Source of the DNA: Ruminococcaceae bacterium UBA2719
GTDB taxonomy: Bacteria; Bacillota; Clostridia; Oscillospirales; Acutalibacteraceae
Direction of reading: 5' to 3'
DNA: 58,555 nucleotides
Assembly: GCA_002353935.1 (NCBI GenBank)
Contig: DEKP01000043.1
Location: 1 to 58,555 of the forward strand
Below the pieces are notes generated by a model. That model was not told where the DNA came from. It made no database searches and worked only from the letters and a program-made list of their open reading frames with translations. Positions 50,975 through 58,555 of the stretch are shown here, in pieces. The translations under genes were made by a program, and so were the position numbers. The first letter of the stretch is position 1. Each line of letters opens with the position of its first letter.

Positions 50975-53548
50975 TTGGATAACGAAAATAACAATATAAA
51001 ATTTAACGAGGGCGAAAATTTTGAAAAAGAATACAGCGATATGATGAATCAAACCGAGTATTCAACAGGAAAAGTAATAGATGTTGATATAAACAGGGAA
51101 ATGAGAAAATCATTTTTAGATTATTCCATGAGCGTTATCGTTTCGCGCGCACTGCCGGATGTCAGGGACGGACTAAAACCTGTTCATCGCCGTATTCTAT
51201 ATACAATGTATGAAAACGGACTGGATCCGTCAAAGCCATATCGTAAATGTGCGGATACTGTCGGAAATGTTTTGGGTAAATATCACCCTCATGGCGACGC
51301 GTCTGTTTATGATGCTATGGTACGTTTGGCGCAGGATTTTTCTATGCGTTATCTATTGGTTGACGGTCACGGTAACTTTGGTTCGGTAGACGGTGATCCG
51401 CCTGCTGCATATCGTTATACAGAATCTAAAATGAGTAAGATAAGCATGGAAATGCTATCTGATATTGACAAAGAAACTGTCGATTTTATGCCAAACTTTG
51501 ACGACCGACTCAAAGAACCAACGGTATTGCCGTCACGTTTTCCGAATCTTCTTGTAAACGGATCGTCGGGTATTGCTGTCGGTATGGCAACAAATGTTCC
51601 GCCTCACAATTTAGGCGAAGTTATTGACGCTATGTGTCTGCTGATAGATAATCCGGACGCAGAGCTTAGCGAAATTATGGAATGTATGCCGGGACCTGAT
51701 TTTCCGACCGGCGGTATAATTATGGGCAGAAGCGGAATAAAAGCAGCCTATGCTACCGGCAGAGGAAAAATTATTGTCAGAGCCAAAACTGAGATTGTTG
51801 AAGCTAAAAACGGCAGATATAAGATTATCGTTACTGAACTGCCCTATGTTGTAAACAAAGCCCGACTGATAGAAAGTATAGCTCAGCTTGTAAAAGACAA
51901 GAGAATCGACGGAATTTCAAATATTGAAGATCATTCCGACAGAAAAGGTATGCATATAGAGATTGATATAAAGCGCGAGGCTTCCGCTCAGGTTGTTTTA
52001 AATCAATTGTTTATGCTTACTCAGCTGCAATCTACTTTCGGCGCGATTATGATAGCTATCGTTAACGGCGAACCAAAGCTTTTGACATTAAAAGAAATGT
52101 TAAAGCATTACATAGATCACCAAGTTGATGTTATTACGCGCAGAACAATTTTTAATTTAAGAAAAGCGCAAGAAAGAGCTCATATTTTAGAGGGTCTTAA
52201 AATTGCTATTGATTTTATTGACGAGGTTATTGCAATAATCAGAAAGTCTAAAGATCAATCTTCTGCAAAAGCTGCGTTGATGGAGCGTTTTTCGCTGGAT
52301 GAACTACAGGCTCAGGCAATTGTTTCTATGAGACTGGGTCAACTTACAGGCATGGAACGCACAAAGATAGAAGATGAAATTGCATTATTGAATCAAAAAA
52401 TCAAAGAATATAATGAAATTATCTCTAGCGACTCTAAAAAATATGAGATAGTAAAAGATGAAGCATTGGCCATAAGAAATAAATATGCCGATCCCCGCAG
52501 AACAGAAATTTGTGCAGTATCGGGCGAGGTTGATATTGAGGATCTTATTCCAAAAGAGGAATGTGTAATTACATTTACGAAATTTGGATATATTAAACGC
52601 CAGAGCGAAGACACCTATAAGCTTCAGCGTCGCGGAGGCAGAGGTATTTCAGGAATGACAAGACGTGACGAAGACGTTGCAACGGTTATGTATATCAGCA
52701 ACTCTCACGACTATAACCTGTTCTTTACAAATACCGGCAGAGTATATCGCTTAAAATGTTATGAAATTCCGGAATCATCAAGACAAAGCAAGGGTATGAA
52801 TATTGCAAACCTTTTACCGATAGCCAGTGATGAAAAGGTTACTTCAATGATAAAGGTAGAGTCTTTTGATGAGGACAAGTACCTTATTATGGTAACAAAG
52901 CAGGGAATAATTAAGAGGATTCAGCTAAATGCTTATAATACTTCAAGAAAAGGCGGCTTGATTGCGCTCGAGCTCAACGAAGGAGACGAGCTCGCATGGG
53001 TAAAACAAACCTCAGGTAACGATGATATCATTATAGCAACCAAAAAAGGAATGGCTATTCGCTTTAAAGAAACCGATGTTCGTGTTATGGGAAGACTGGC
53101 AAGAGGCGTTCATGCTATTAAGCTCAAAGAAAATGACGAAATAGTTGGAATGAGTATTATCGATGAAAATAAATATATACTTACTGTATCGCAAACAGGT
53201 TACGGCAGATTATCAAAACCCTCTGATTATCGTGTTCAGTCGCGTTCAGGTAAGGGCATAATCAATTATCATACGGAGAAATACGGTGAGGTTGCGGCTT
53301 TATCAGTAGTAGATGAAAACGACGATATAATCCTAATATCGGAAAACGGTGTTATTATCCGTATTTTGGCGTCTACTATCCGCTTGTGTTCAAGACCGAG
53401 CAAGGGCGTTACCGTTATGAAAATTAAAGATGACAACAAGGTTGTATCTGTTGCGGCTGTTCCTCATGACGAGGACCAAGAATCAGAAAGCGCTGAAGAG
53501 GCACAAACATCAGAAGAGAACTTAGAAGAGACCACTTCTGAAAATTAA
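50975..53548 (+). CDS. gyrA: DNA gyrase subunit A
   Basis: 857 aa subunit that cuts and rejoins DNA. Catalytic Tyr148 in AAYRYTE; resistance-determining loop HPHGDASVYD (104-113), with Ala109 at the E. coli Ser83 position; GyrA-box QRRGGRGISGM; six-bladed C-terminal wheel. The tail is acidic (ESAEEAQTSEENLEE). The start is TTG at 50975 with GAGGTGA about 5 nt upstream; the in-frame GTG at 50966 lies inside that site. Confidence 0.97.
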   Translation: MDNENNNIKFNEGENFEKEYSDMMNQTEYSTGKVIDVDINREMRKSFLDYSMSVIVSRALPDVRDGLKPVHRRILYTMYENGLDPSKPYRKCADTVGNVLGKYHPHGDASVYDAMVRLAQDFSMRYLLVDGHGNFGSVDGDPPAAYRYTESKMSKISMEMLSDIDKETVDFMPNFDDRLKEPTVLPSRFPNLLVNGSSGIAVGMATNVPPHNLGEVIDAMCLLIDNPDAELSEIMECMPGPDFPTGGIIMGRSGIKAAYATGRGKIIVRAKTEIVEAKNGRYKIIVTELPYVVNKARLIESIAQLVKDKRIDGISNIEDHSDRKGMHIEIDIKREASAQVVLNQLFMLTQLQSTFGAIMIAIVNGEPKLLTLKEMLKHYIDHQVDVITRRTIFNLRKAQERAHILEGLKIAIDFIDEVIAIIRKSKDQSSAKAALMERFSLDELQAQAIVSMRLGQLTGMERTKIEDEIALLNQKIKEYNEIISSDSKKYEIVKDEALAIRNKYADPRRTEICAVSGEVDIEDLIPKEECVITFTKFGYIKRQSEDTYKLQRRGGRGISGMTRRDEDVATVMYISNSHDYNLFFTNTGRVYRLKCYEIPESSRQSKGMNIANLLPIASDEKVTSMIKVESFDEDKYLIMVTKQGIIKRIQLNAYNTSRKGGLIALELNEGDELAWVKQTSGNDDIIIATKKGMAIRFKETDVRVMGRLARGVHAIKLKENDEIVGMSIIDENKYILTVSQTGYGRLSKPSDYRVQSRSGKGIINYHTEKYGEVAALSVVDENDDIILISENGVIIRILASTIRLCSRPSKGVTVMKIKDDNKVVSVAAVPHDEDQESESAEEAQTSEENLEETTSEN

Positions 53549-53622
53549 AGCAGAAATAATTTGATTTTATTTAATAATGCTTTAAACCGATAATCTTTTA
53601 ATATCCGATATAGGGGGAAAAT

Positions 53623-54654
53623 ATGAAAGAAATTTATATTTTAAGGGTTTTGTCCGGTGTAAGATTTGAAAAATTAAACAAGGTTTTAACAACCGTCAAA
53701 GAAAACTCCGGACACAGCAAGTTTCGTACCTTTTTTGATATTATAGGCTGTACGCTGAAATACGGCGCCGGATATAATGACTATGATATTTTTCACTTTT
53801 ACGAGATAAAAAGAAATTTGAGAAAAACCTATGTCACCCGCGTTATTAATAAAAAAATAATTATGAAGTGCAATAATCAGGCGGTTTCCGACAATCTGCA
53901 TTATAAAAGCAGATTTAACCGTAGCTATGAAAAATACCTGGGCAGAGAATGGTTTGATATGGAAAATAAGGGCCTTGATGATTTTAAAGAATTTGTCAAA
54001 GACAAAGAATATATTTTCTGTAAGCCGGATGGACTGGATTCCGGCAGAGGCATTGAAAAGCTGAAGGTCAGCGACTTTGAGAGCGTTGAAAAGCTTTATG
54101 ATTATTGCAAAGAAAAGAATTTTGGAGTTATAGAAGAACTTGCAAAACAGCACCCTAAAATGGCGACGCTTCATCCCGAATCGGTCAACTGTATTCGTAT
54201 GCAAACCATAGTAGTAGACGGAAAGCCTCATCTTGTATATGCTGCGTGCAAGGCAGGAAACGGCGGTCATTTTGTCGACAATTTGGGCTTTGACGGAATC
54301 AATATTCCTGTTGATAAGGAAACAGGAAAACTCACCGCGATCGGACGCACAGAGCATCGTCAGCTATATAAGGAGCATCCCCGTACAAAGGTAAAATTTG
54401 AGGGCTTTGAGATACCGTATTTTAAAGAAGCGGTTGAGCTTTGTTTTAAGGCAGCGCTTGATACACCTGAGGTTAAATTTGTCGGTTGGGATTGTTATAT
54501 CGGCGAGAACGGTCCTGGAATTATAGAAGCAAACGACTACCCCGACTATTATTTCTGGCAGCTTCCGGAGCTGACACCGGATAGAAAAGGCATTTTGCCG
54601 TATTTTGAAAAACTATTCAATCAAAAAATTACACCTTACAGAAAAATCAAATAA
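53623..54654 (+). CDS. ATP-grasp protein, sugar-transfer-associated type
   Basis: 343 aa. It resembles the sugar-transfer-associated ATP-grasp family: KPDGLDSGRGIEKL as the ATP loop, HPESVNCIRMQTIVVDG in the middle, and GWDCYIGENGPGIIEANDYPD as the metal-binding end. Such proteins probably ligate an acid to an amine during polysaccharide decoration; the substrate is unknown. No polysaccharide genes are near: it lies between gyrA and zapA. The ATG follows AGGGGGA. Confidence 0.82.
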   Translation: MKEIYILRVLSGVRFEKLNKVLTTVKENSGHSKFRTFFDIIGCTLKYGAGYNDYDIFHFYEIKRNLRKTYVTRVINKKIIMKCNNQAVSDNLHYKSRFNRSYEKYLGREWFDMENKGLDDFKEFVKDKEYIFCKPDGLDSGRGIEKLKVSDFESVEKLYDYCKEKNFGVIEELAKQHPKMATLHPESVNCIRMQTIVVDGKPHLVYAACKAGNGGHFVDNLGFDGINIPVDKETGKLTAIGRTEHRQLYKEHPRTKVKFEGFEIPYFKEAVELCFKAALDTPEVKFVGWDCYIGENGPGIIEANDYPDYYFWQLPELTPDRKGILPYFEKLFNQKITPYRKIK

Positions 54655-54665
54655 GAGGATTTATC

Positions 54666-55346
54666 ATGGATAAGAAAAAAGTTACGGTTTTAGTTGCGGG
54701 ACAAAAATTTTCACTTGTTACAACTGAAAGCGAAAAATATGTTATAGATACCGCAGCAAAAATTGATGCAAAAATTAATGCGCTTGTTATCAGTTCAGAT
54801 ATGACCCGAGAAAAGGCTGCAGTGCTCACAGCGCTTGATTTAAGCGACGATAACTCTAAGCTTACGAGCAATTTATCAGATATAAAAGAACAGATAAAAG
54901 ACTATATTGTTGAAATAAATAAGTTAAAAAAAGAAAATAAAGAACTGAAAGCTAAGCTTGCGGTTTTATCTGATCAAAGCGTTGATATATCTAAAAATTC
55001 TACGCAAAAGTTGAAAGATAATTTATCTGCAAAAGAAAAAGAAGAAAAGGAAAATGATGATCTTTTTTTTGGTGAAAGCTCAGCGAACAGCGTTGAAACA
55101 AAGGCAGAGGTAAAGTCGGATAAAAACAGCGCCTCAGTCAGCACAACTGACAAAACAGTTGAAAAAAATGATATAGCATCACTAAAAAATCAGCCGCAGT
55201 CAAATCAAAAAATACAGCAAAAAACTTCTAAAAAGAAACATGAACACGCTCACACAAATCCATATAAAGAGCAGTTTATGAATAAAAAAGAAGATAAAGG
55301 CTATCAGCCGCAGCGCCAGTATTCGCTGTTTGATGATCAGCAATGA
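54666..55346 (+). CDS. zapA: Cell division protein ZapA with long C-terminal tail
   Basis: 226 aa. The N-terminal ~90 residues match ZapA (KKKVTVLVAGQKFSLVTTES, then a coiled coil to about 110), which bundles FtsZ filaments. The remaining ~115 residues are a Lys/Glu/Gln-rich, low-complexity tail ending SLFDDQQ; family members are usually 85-110 aa. Its stop overlaps the U32 peptidase start (ATGA), a common pairing in Firmicutes. AAGAGGAT precedes the ATG. Confidence 0.85.
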   Translation: MDKKKVTVLVAGQKFSLVTTESEKYVIDTAAKIDAKINALVISSDMTREKAAVLTALDLSDDNSKLTSNLSDIKEQIKDYIVEINKLKKENKELKAKLAVLSDQSVDISKNSTQKLKDNLSAKEKEEKENDDLFFGESSANSVETKAEVKSDKNSASVSTTDKTVEKNDIASLKNQPQSNQKIQQKTSKKKHEHAHTNPYKEQFMNKKEDKGYQPQRQYSLFDDQQ

Positions 55347-57424
55347 AAAAAATAGAGATACTTGCCCCTTGCGGAAGTATGGAAAGTGTGGCTGCTGCCG
55401 TAAGAGGCGGAAGCAATGCGATATATATAGGGGCAAAGAAATTTTCAGCTCGCGCTTTTTCTGAAAATTTTGATGAAGAAGAAATCAAAACCTGTGTAGA
55501 ATACTGCCACCGGCGAGATGTAAAGGTATATTTAGCGCTAAATACCCTTATTTTTGACGATGAAATGAACTTAGCTTTATCTGTTGCTAAAGCTGCCGCA
55601 AAATGTGATATTGACGCGGTTATTGTCCAGGATTTGGGACTTTCTATGCTGATAAAAAAAGCAGTACCTGAGCTTGCGCTTCATGCGTCAACCCAGATGA
55701 GTGTACACACAAAATACGGAGCAAAGGCTATGTATGAGCTGGGATTTAAACGGGTAGTATTAGCGCGTGAGTTAAGCTCAAAAGAGATAAAAGAGATTCA
55801 TGATTTTTGCCCCGAGATAGAGCTCGAAGTTTTTGTTCACGGAGCTTTGTGCTTTTGTTTATCGGGGCAATGTTATTTTTCGGCTATGCTAGGAGGAAGG
55901 AGCGCAAACAGAGGAAGATGCGCTCAGCCCTGCCGTTTGCCTTTTAAATTTAAATCTGCCGATCATGCGTTGAGCTTAAAAGACAATTCTATAATTTCTT
56001 ATCTTAATGAATTGGAAAATATAGGGGTGACGAGCGCAAAAATTGAGGGCAGAATGAAACGCCCCGAGTATGTTTACTCGGCAGCTCGTGCCTGTAAAGA
56101 GCAGCGCGATTTTGGTATGATCACTCCAGATACAAGAAAAAATTTAGACGCAGTTTTTTCTCGTACAGGCTTTACAGATGGTTATTATACGTCAAATTTG
56201 GGTTATGATATGTTTGGCTACAGAAAAAAACAGGATGTCGTTGCCGCTGATGAGAAAACGCTGAAAACTATCAGAAATTTATATAAAGATGAAATAAAAA
56301 AACTGCCGTTAACTTTTAATTTGGAATTAAAAATCGGCGAGCTTCCAAAATTAACCGCTAAAGATGATTTAAATCTTGTAGAGCTTTTTGGAGATACTCC
56401 TGCTCAAAAAGGAGAAAATGTAACGCTCTATTCTAACAATGCGGAAGAAAGCCTGAAAAAAATCGGAAGCACACCATATTATATAGAAAAAATCACATGT
56501 AATATTGAAAGCGGAGTTTATGTAAAAGCTTCAACGCTAAATAAATTAAGACGTGAAGCAATCGAAAAATTACAAAATATTCGATCTAAACAAAACAATT
56601 ATCCTATCATTGATATTAATATCAACAGCTTGTTAGAAAAAGAAAAAACCATTGAACAAAATAGCGTTATAGGCAAATACGCTTGTGTAAATTCTTTGGA
56701 GAATATAGAAAAACTTTGCAATTTTGATAAGATCTTTGTAAATATTTTTGCTCTTGATGATCAAGAAAAAATAAAAGAGTTACAAGCAAAGGGCTTAAGC
56801 ATTGCAGTGTTAACACCGCGCGCACTTTTTAATATTGAAGATAAGGTAATCAGCCAACTGAAAAAACTGAAAGCTATTGGAATCAACGATGTTATGGTGC
56901 AGAATATAGCGGCTTTTTATTTTTCAAAAAAGCTTGAGATGAATGTTCACCTTGGGTTTTCTATGAACGTAACAAATTCTTTTTCGATATTGTTTTTTAA
57001 AAAATTAGGGGTAAAAACCTGTGAACTTTCTATTGAAATAGACTTAAAAAGAACTGAAAAACTTTTTCATTTTATGCCTCTGGGGATAGTTGAATACGGA
57101 TATTTGCCGTTGATGATTTCTCGCTTATGTCCTGCAAGAGCAGCGGGACAAAATTGCAAAACTTGCAAAAAACAAGTGGTTTTGCAAGACCGAAAAGGAA
57201 TAAAATTCGAGGTATTATGTCATAAAAATACGGTGGAAATATTAAACAGCGTGCCACTCTTTTTGCCTCAAAAGATTTATAATGGTGCAAAACCCGATTT
57301 TACAGTTTTTCGCTTTTTTGTGGAAAACTCTGTGGAAAACAAGGAAAAAATCCTTGAAAATTTAAGCAAAAATCTAAAAAACAATAGTTTTACACATGGT
57401 TTGTATAACAGGGGTGTTAAATAA
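55343..57424 (+). CDS. U32 family peptidase
   Basis: 693 aa. N-terminal TIM-barrel peptidase U32 domain with the family signature EVFVHGALCFCLSGQCYFS (about 171-189) and RGRCAQPCR. A second, shorter module (about 380-690) ends with a Cys-rich segment CPARAAGQNCKTCKK. Members include collagenase-annotated PrtC and the 23S rRNA hydroxylase RlhA, so the true activity may be RNA modification with a [4Fe-4S] site rather than proteolysis. Translation is coupled to zapA by ATGA overlap. Confidence 0.9.
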   Translation: MKKIEILAPCGSMESVAAAVRGGSNAIYIGAKKFSARAFSENFDEEEIKTCVEYCHRRDVKVYLALNTLIFDDEMNLALSVAKAAAKCDIDAVIVQDLGLSMLIKKAVPELALHASTQMSVHTKYGAKAMYELGFKRVVLARELSSKEIKEIHDFCPEIELEVFVHGALCFCLSGQCYFSAMLGGRSANRGRCAQPCRLPFKFKSADHALSLKDNSIISYLNELENIGVTSAKIEGRMKRPEYVYSAARACKEQRDFGMITPDTRKNLDAVFSRTGFTDGYYTSNLGYDMFGYRKKQDVVAADEKTLKTIRNLYKDEIKKLPLTFNLELKIGELPKLTAKDDLNLVELFGDTPAQKGENVTLYSNNAEESLKKIGSTPYYIEKITCNIESGVYVKASTLNKLRREAIEKLQNIRSKQNNYPIIDININSLLEKEKTIEQNSVIGKYACVNSLENIEKLCNFDKIFVNIFALDDQEKIKELQAKGLSIAVLTPRALFNIEDKVISQLKKLKAIGINDVMVQNIAAFYFSKKLEMNVHLGFSMNVTNSFSILFFKKLGVKTCELSIEIDLKRTEKLFHFMPLGIVEYGYLPLMISRLCPARAAGQNCKTCKKQVVLQDRKGIKFEVLCHKNTVEILNSVPLFLPQKIYNGAKPDFTVFRFFVENSVENKEKILENLSKNLKNNSFTHGLYNRGVK

Positions 57425-57597
57425 TTCACAATCTTTTAAAGAATTATTTATTAGAAAAAAGGAAAATTCCTTTAAGTCAATTTGGAAATAAATTACACTC
57501 TTCAACAAAAAAACAATAATTTTAAAAAATTAAAATTTTGCAAGATTATTTTTGCTTTTTGCAGGAAATCAACATAAAAAAGAAAACGGAGAATAAT

Positions 57598-58041
57598 ATG
57601 AGCGTATTAAAAATCAAGAAATTAAACGACAATGCGATTGTTCCAAACCGAGCTACACCGGGATCTGCCGGAATGGATCTTTATGCCTGTATTGACAGCG
57701 ATATAGTTATCAGTCCGAAAGAGCGGGTCTTGATTCCCACCGGAATAGCGATAGAGCTCGAGAGTTCTGATTATGTAGCCTATATTTATGCCAGAAGCGG
57801 TCTTGCTATAAAGCACGGCATTACTCTTTCCAACTGTGTGGGCGTTATAGATTCTGACTATAGAGGAGAAATAAAAGTCGGGCTGATTAATTTATCCGAT
57901 ACGCCGTATACTATAACTTCTGACGAACGAATAGCCCAAATGGTTATTTCAATGGTTGAACAACCGCAGATTATTTGTGTAGATGAACTTGAACAAACTA
58001 AGCGAGGCGAGGGCGGTTTTGGATCAACGGGGAAAAATTAA
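57598..58041 (+). CDS. dut: dUTP diphosphatase
   Basis: 147 aa trimeric dUTPase; hydrolyses dUTP to dUMP, keeping uracil out of DNA. The motifs are in order: PGSAGMDLYA, ARSGLAIKHG, GVIDSDYRGE, RIAQMVI and the C-terminal RGEGGFGSTG. The ATG at 57598 follows CGGAG; the longer in-frame start at 57538 has no site. The 57425-57597 gap is AT-rich with no further feature. Confidence 0.97.
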   Translation: MSVLKIKKLNDNAIVPNRATPGSAGMDLYACIDSDIVISPKERVLIPTGIAIELESSDYVAYIYARSGLAIKHGITLSNCVGVIDSDYRGEIKVGLINLSDTPYTITSDERIAQMVISMVEQPQIICVDELEQTKRGEGGFGSTGKN

Positions 58042-58145
58042 CAGTGATTAGTATAAGATGACAAAATCTTAACCAAAATAATATTGAAAACAATGTATAT
58101 ATCGTTTATACTTTAAAAAACTAAGGGTATAGAAAGGGGATTTCG

Positions 58146-58555
58146 ATGTTTTCTAAGGATATAGGTATTGATTTGGGGACTGCAAATACACTTGTATATA
58201 TGAAGGGTAAGGGCGTTGTAATGCGCGAACCTTCGGTTGTTGCCGTTGATATCAAGCGAGATATTGTGCTTGCTGTAGGCAAAGAAGCTAAAGAGATGAT
58301 CGGCAGGACTCCGGGTTCTATTGTTGCGATCAGACCGCTCAAAGACGGCGTTATAGCAGACTTCGAAATTACCGCTACGATGCTCAAGCACTTTATTCGA
58401 AGCGTAGTAAAAAGCGGATTTTTCAGCCGTCCGCGCATTGTAATATGTATTCCGTCAGGAGTAACCGAGGTTGAACGCAACGCGGTAGAAGACGCTGCGC
58501 GTCAGGCAGGCGGCAAAGAGGTTGAACTCATTGAAGAACCTATGGCGGCGGCTAT
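58146..58555 (+). CDS. mreB: Rod-shape protein MreB (partial, runs off the right edge)
   Basis: First 136 codons. MFSKDIGIDLGTANTLVYMKG carries the actin-like phosphate-1 motif, and the segment IPSGVTEVERNAVEDAARQ with IEEPMAAA at the edge is characteristic. MreB polymers guide lateral cell-wall synthesis, so the cell is probably not a strict coccus, or this is an Mbl-like paralogue. GAAAGGGGA precedes the ATG. Confidence 0.95.
   Translation, partial: MFSKDIGIDLGTANTLVYMKGKGVVMREPSVVAVDIKRDIVLAVGKEAKEMIGRTPGSIVAIRPLKDGVIADFEITATMLKHFIRSVVKSGFFSRPRIVICIPSGVTEVERNAVEDAARQAGGKEVELIEEPMAAA

Noticed and set aside
53686..54357. Open frame of 223 codons on the minus strand
   Set aside because: Antisense to the ATP-grasp gene, which has convincing motifs; no domain or start site in the antisense frame.
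57319..57340. Two TGTGGAAAA sequences 12 nt apart resembling DnaA boxes
   Set aside because: They lie in the coding end of the U32 gene, 14 kb from dnaA, and each differs from the consensus; probably coding coincidence.
1..58555. CRISPR arrays, transposases, integrases, phage genes
   Set aside because: None seen: no regular repeat-spacer array, no DDE or serine recombinase motifs, and no tRNA genes recognised.

Overview
The window is AT-rich chromosomal DNA from a low-GC Gram-positive anaerobe, most likely a gut Ruminococcaceae/Oscillospirales bacterium related to Ruminococcus bromii. Three things point there: a secreted GH13 alpha-amylase carrying a CBM26-like starch-binding module and a C-terminal dockerin (the signature of starch-degrading amylosomes), Firmicutes-type LexA/RemB/Noc/Soj/Spo0J proteins, and the classical Firmicutes replication-origin gene order. 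This is inferred from protein content; no 16S sequence is inside the window.

Layout. 1-140: a promoter and boxA-like leader on the minus strand that appear to drive an rRNA operon just outside the left edge. 544-8019: a zinc-ribbon membrane protein, lexA with a LexA-box-overlapped promoter, a class 3 lipase, mgtE with a long structured leader holding a small ORF, and a lipoprotein alpha-amylase. 8211-11938: malE-malF-malG maltodextrin importer genes without an ATPase. 12452-16614: a MurE-family ligase, a small DtxR-type regulator, thioredoxin and a thioredoxin-reductase-like flavoprotein, and an AlkD-like repair protein. 16692-20050: a zinc ribbon/TPM/SPFH trio resembling Bacillus subtilis ydjG-ydjH-ydjI. 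20399-26417: two paralogous secreted proteins, a membrane-anchored Fn3/C39-like peptidase and the dockerin amylase. 26720-31847: proB-proA-proC, guaB and a DUF6985-like orphan.

32143-58555 is the origin region. Left of about 43.6 kb every gene is on the minus strand (rpmH, rnpA, yidD, yidC, jag, mnmE, mnmG, rsmG, noc, parA, parB, serS). Right of it every gene is on the plus strand (dnaA, dnaN, yaaA, recF, remB, a zinc-ribbon membrane protein, gyrB, gyrA, an ATP-grasp protein, zapA, a U32 peptidase, dut, mreB). Two perfect parS palindromes lie in this block, at 35139 and 37723. The dnaA-dnaN gap holds five CTA trinucleotides preceded by a short C-rich tract and followed by AT-rich DNA, which matches the DnaA-trio unwinding module.

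Functional picture: starch would be cut outside the cell by the dockerin amylase and at the membrane by the lipoprotein amylase, then imported by MalEFG. The origin block handles replication initiation, segregation, membrane insertion, tRNA modification and cell shape. The most interesting non-coding elements are a three-helix RNA with its own terminator upstream of parA-parB-serS, and the roughly 200-nt leader of mgtE.
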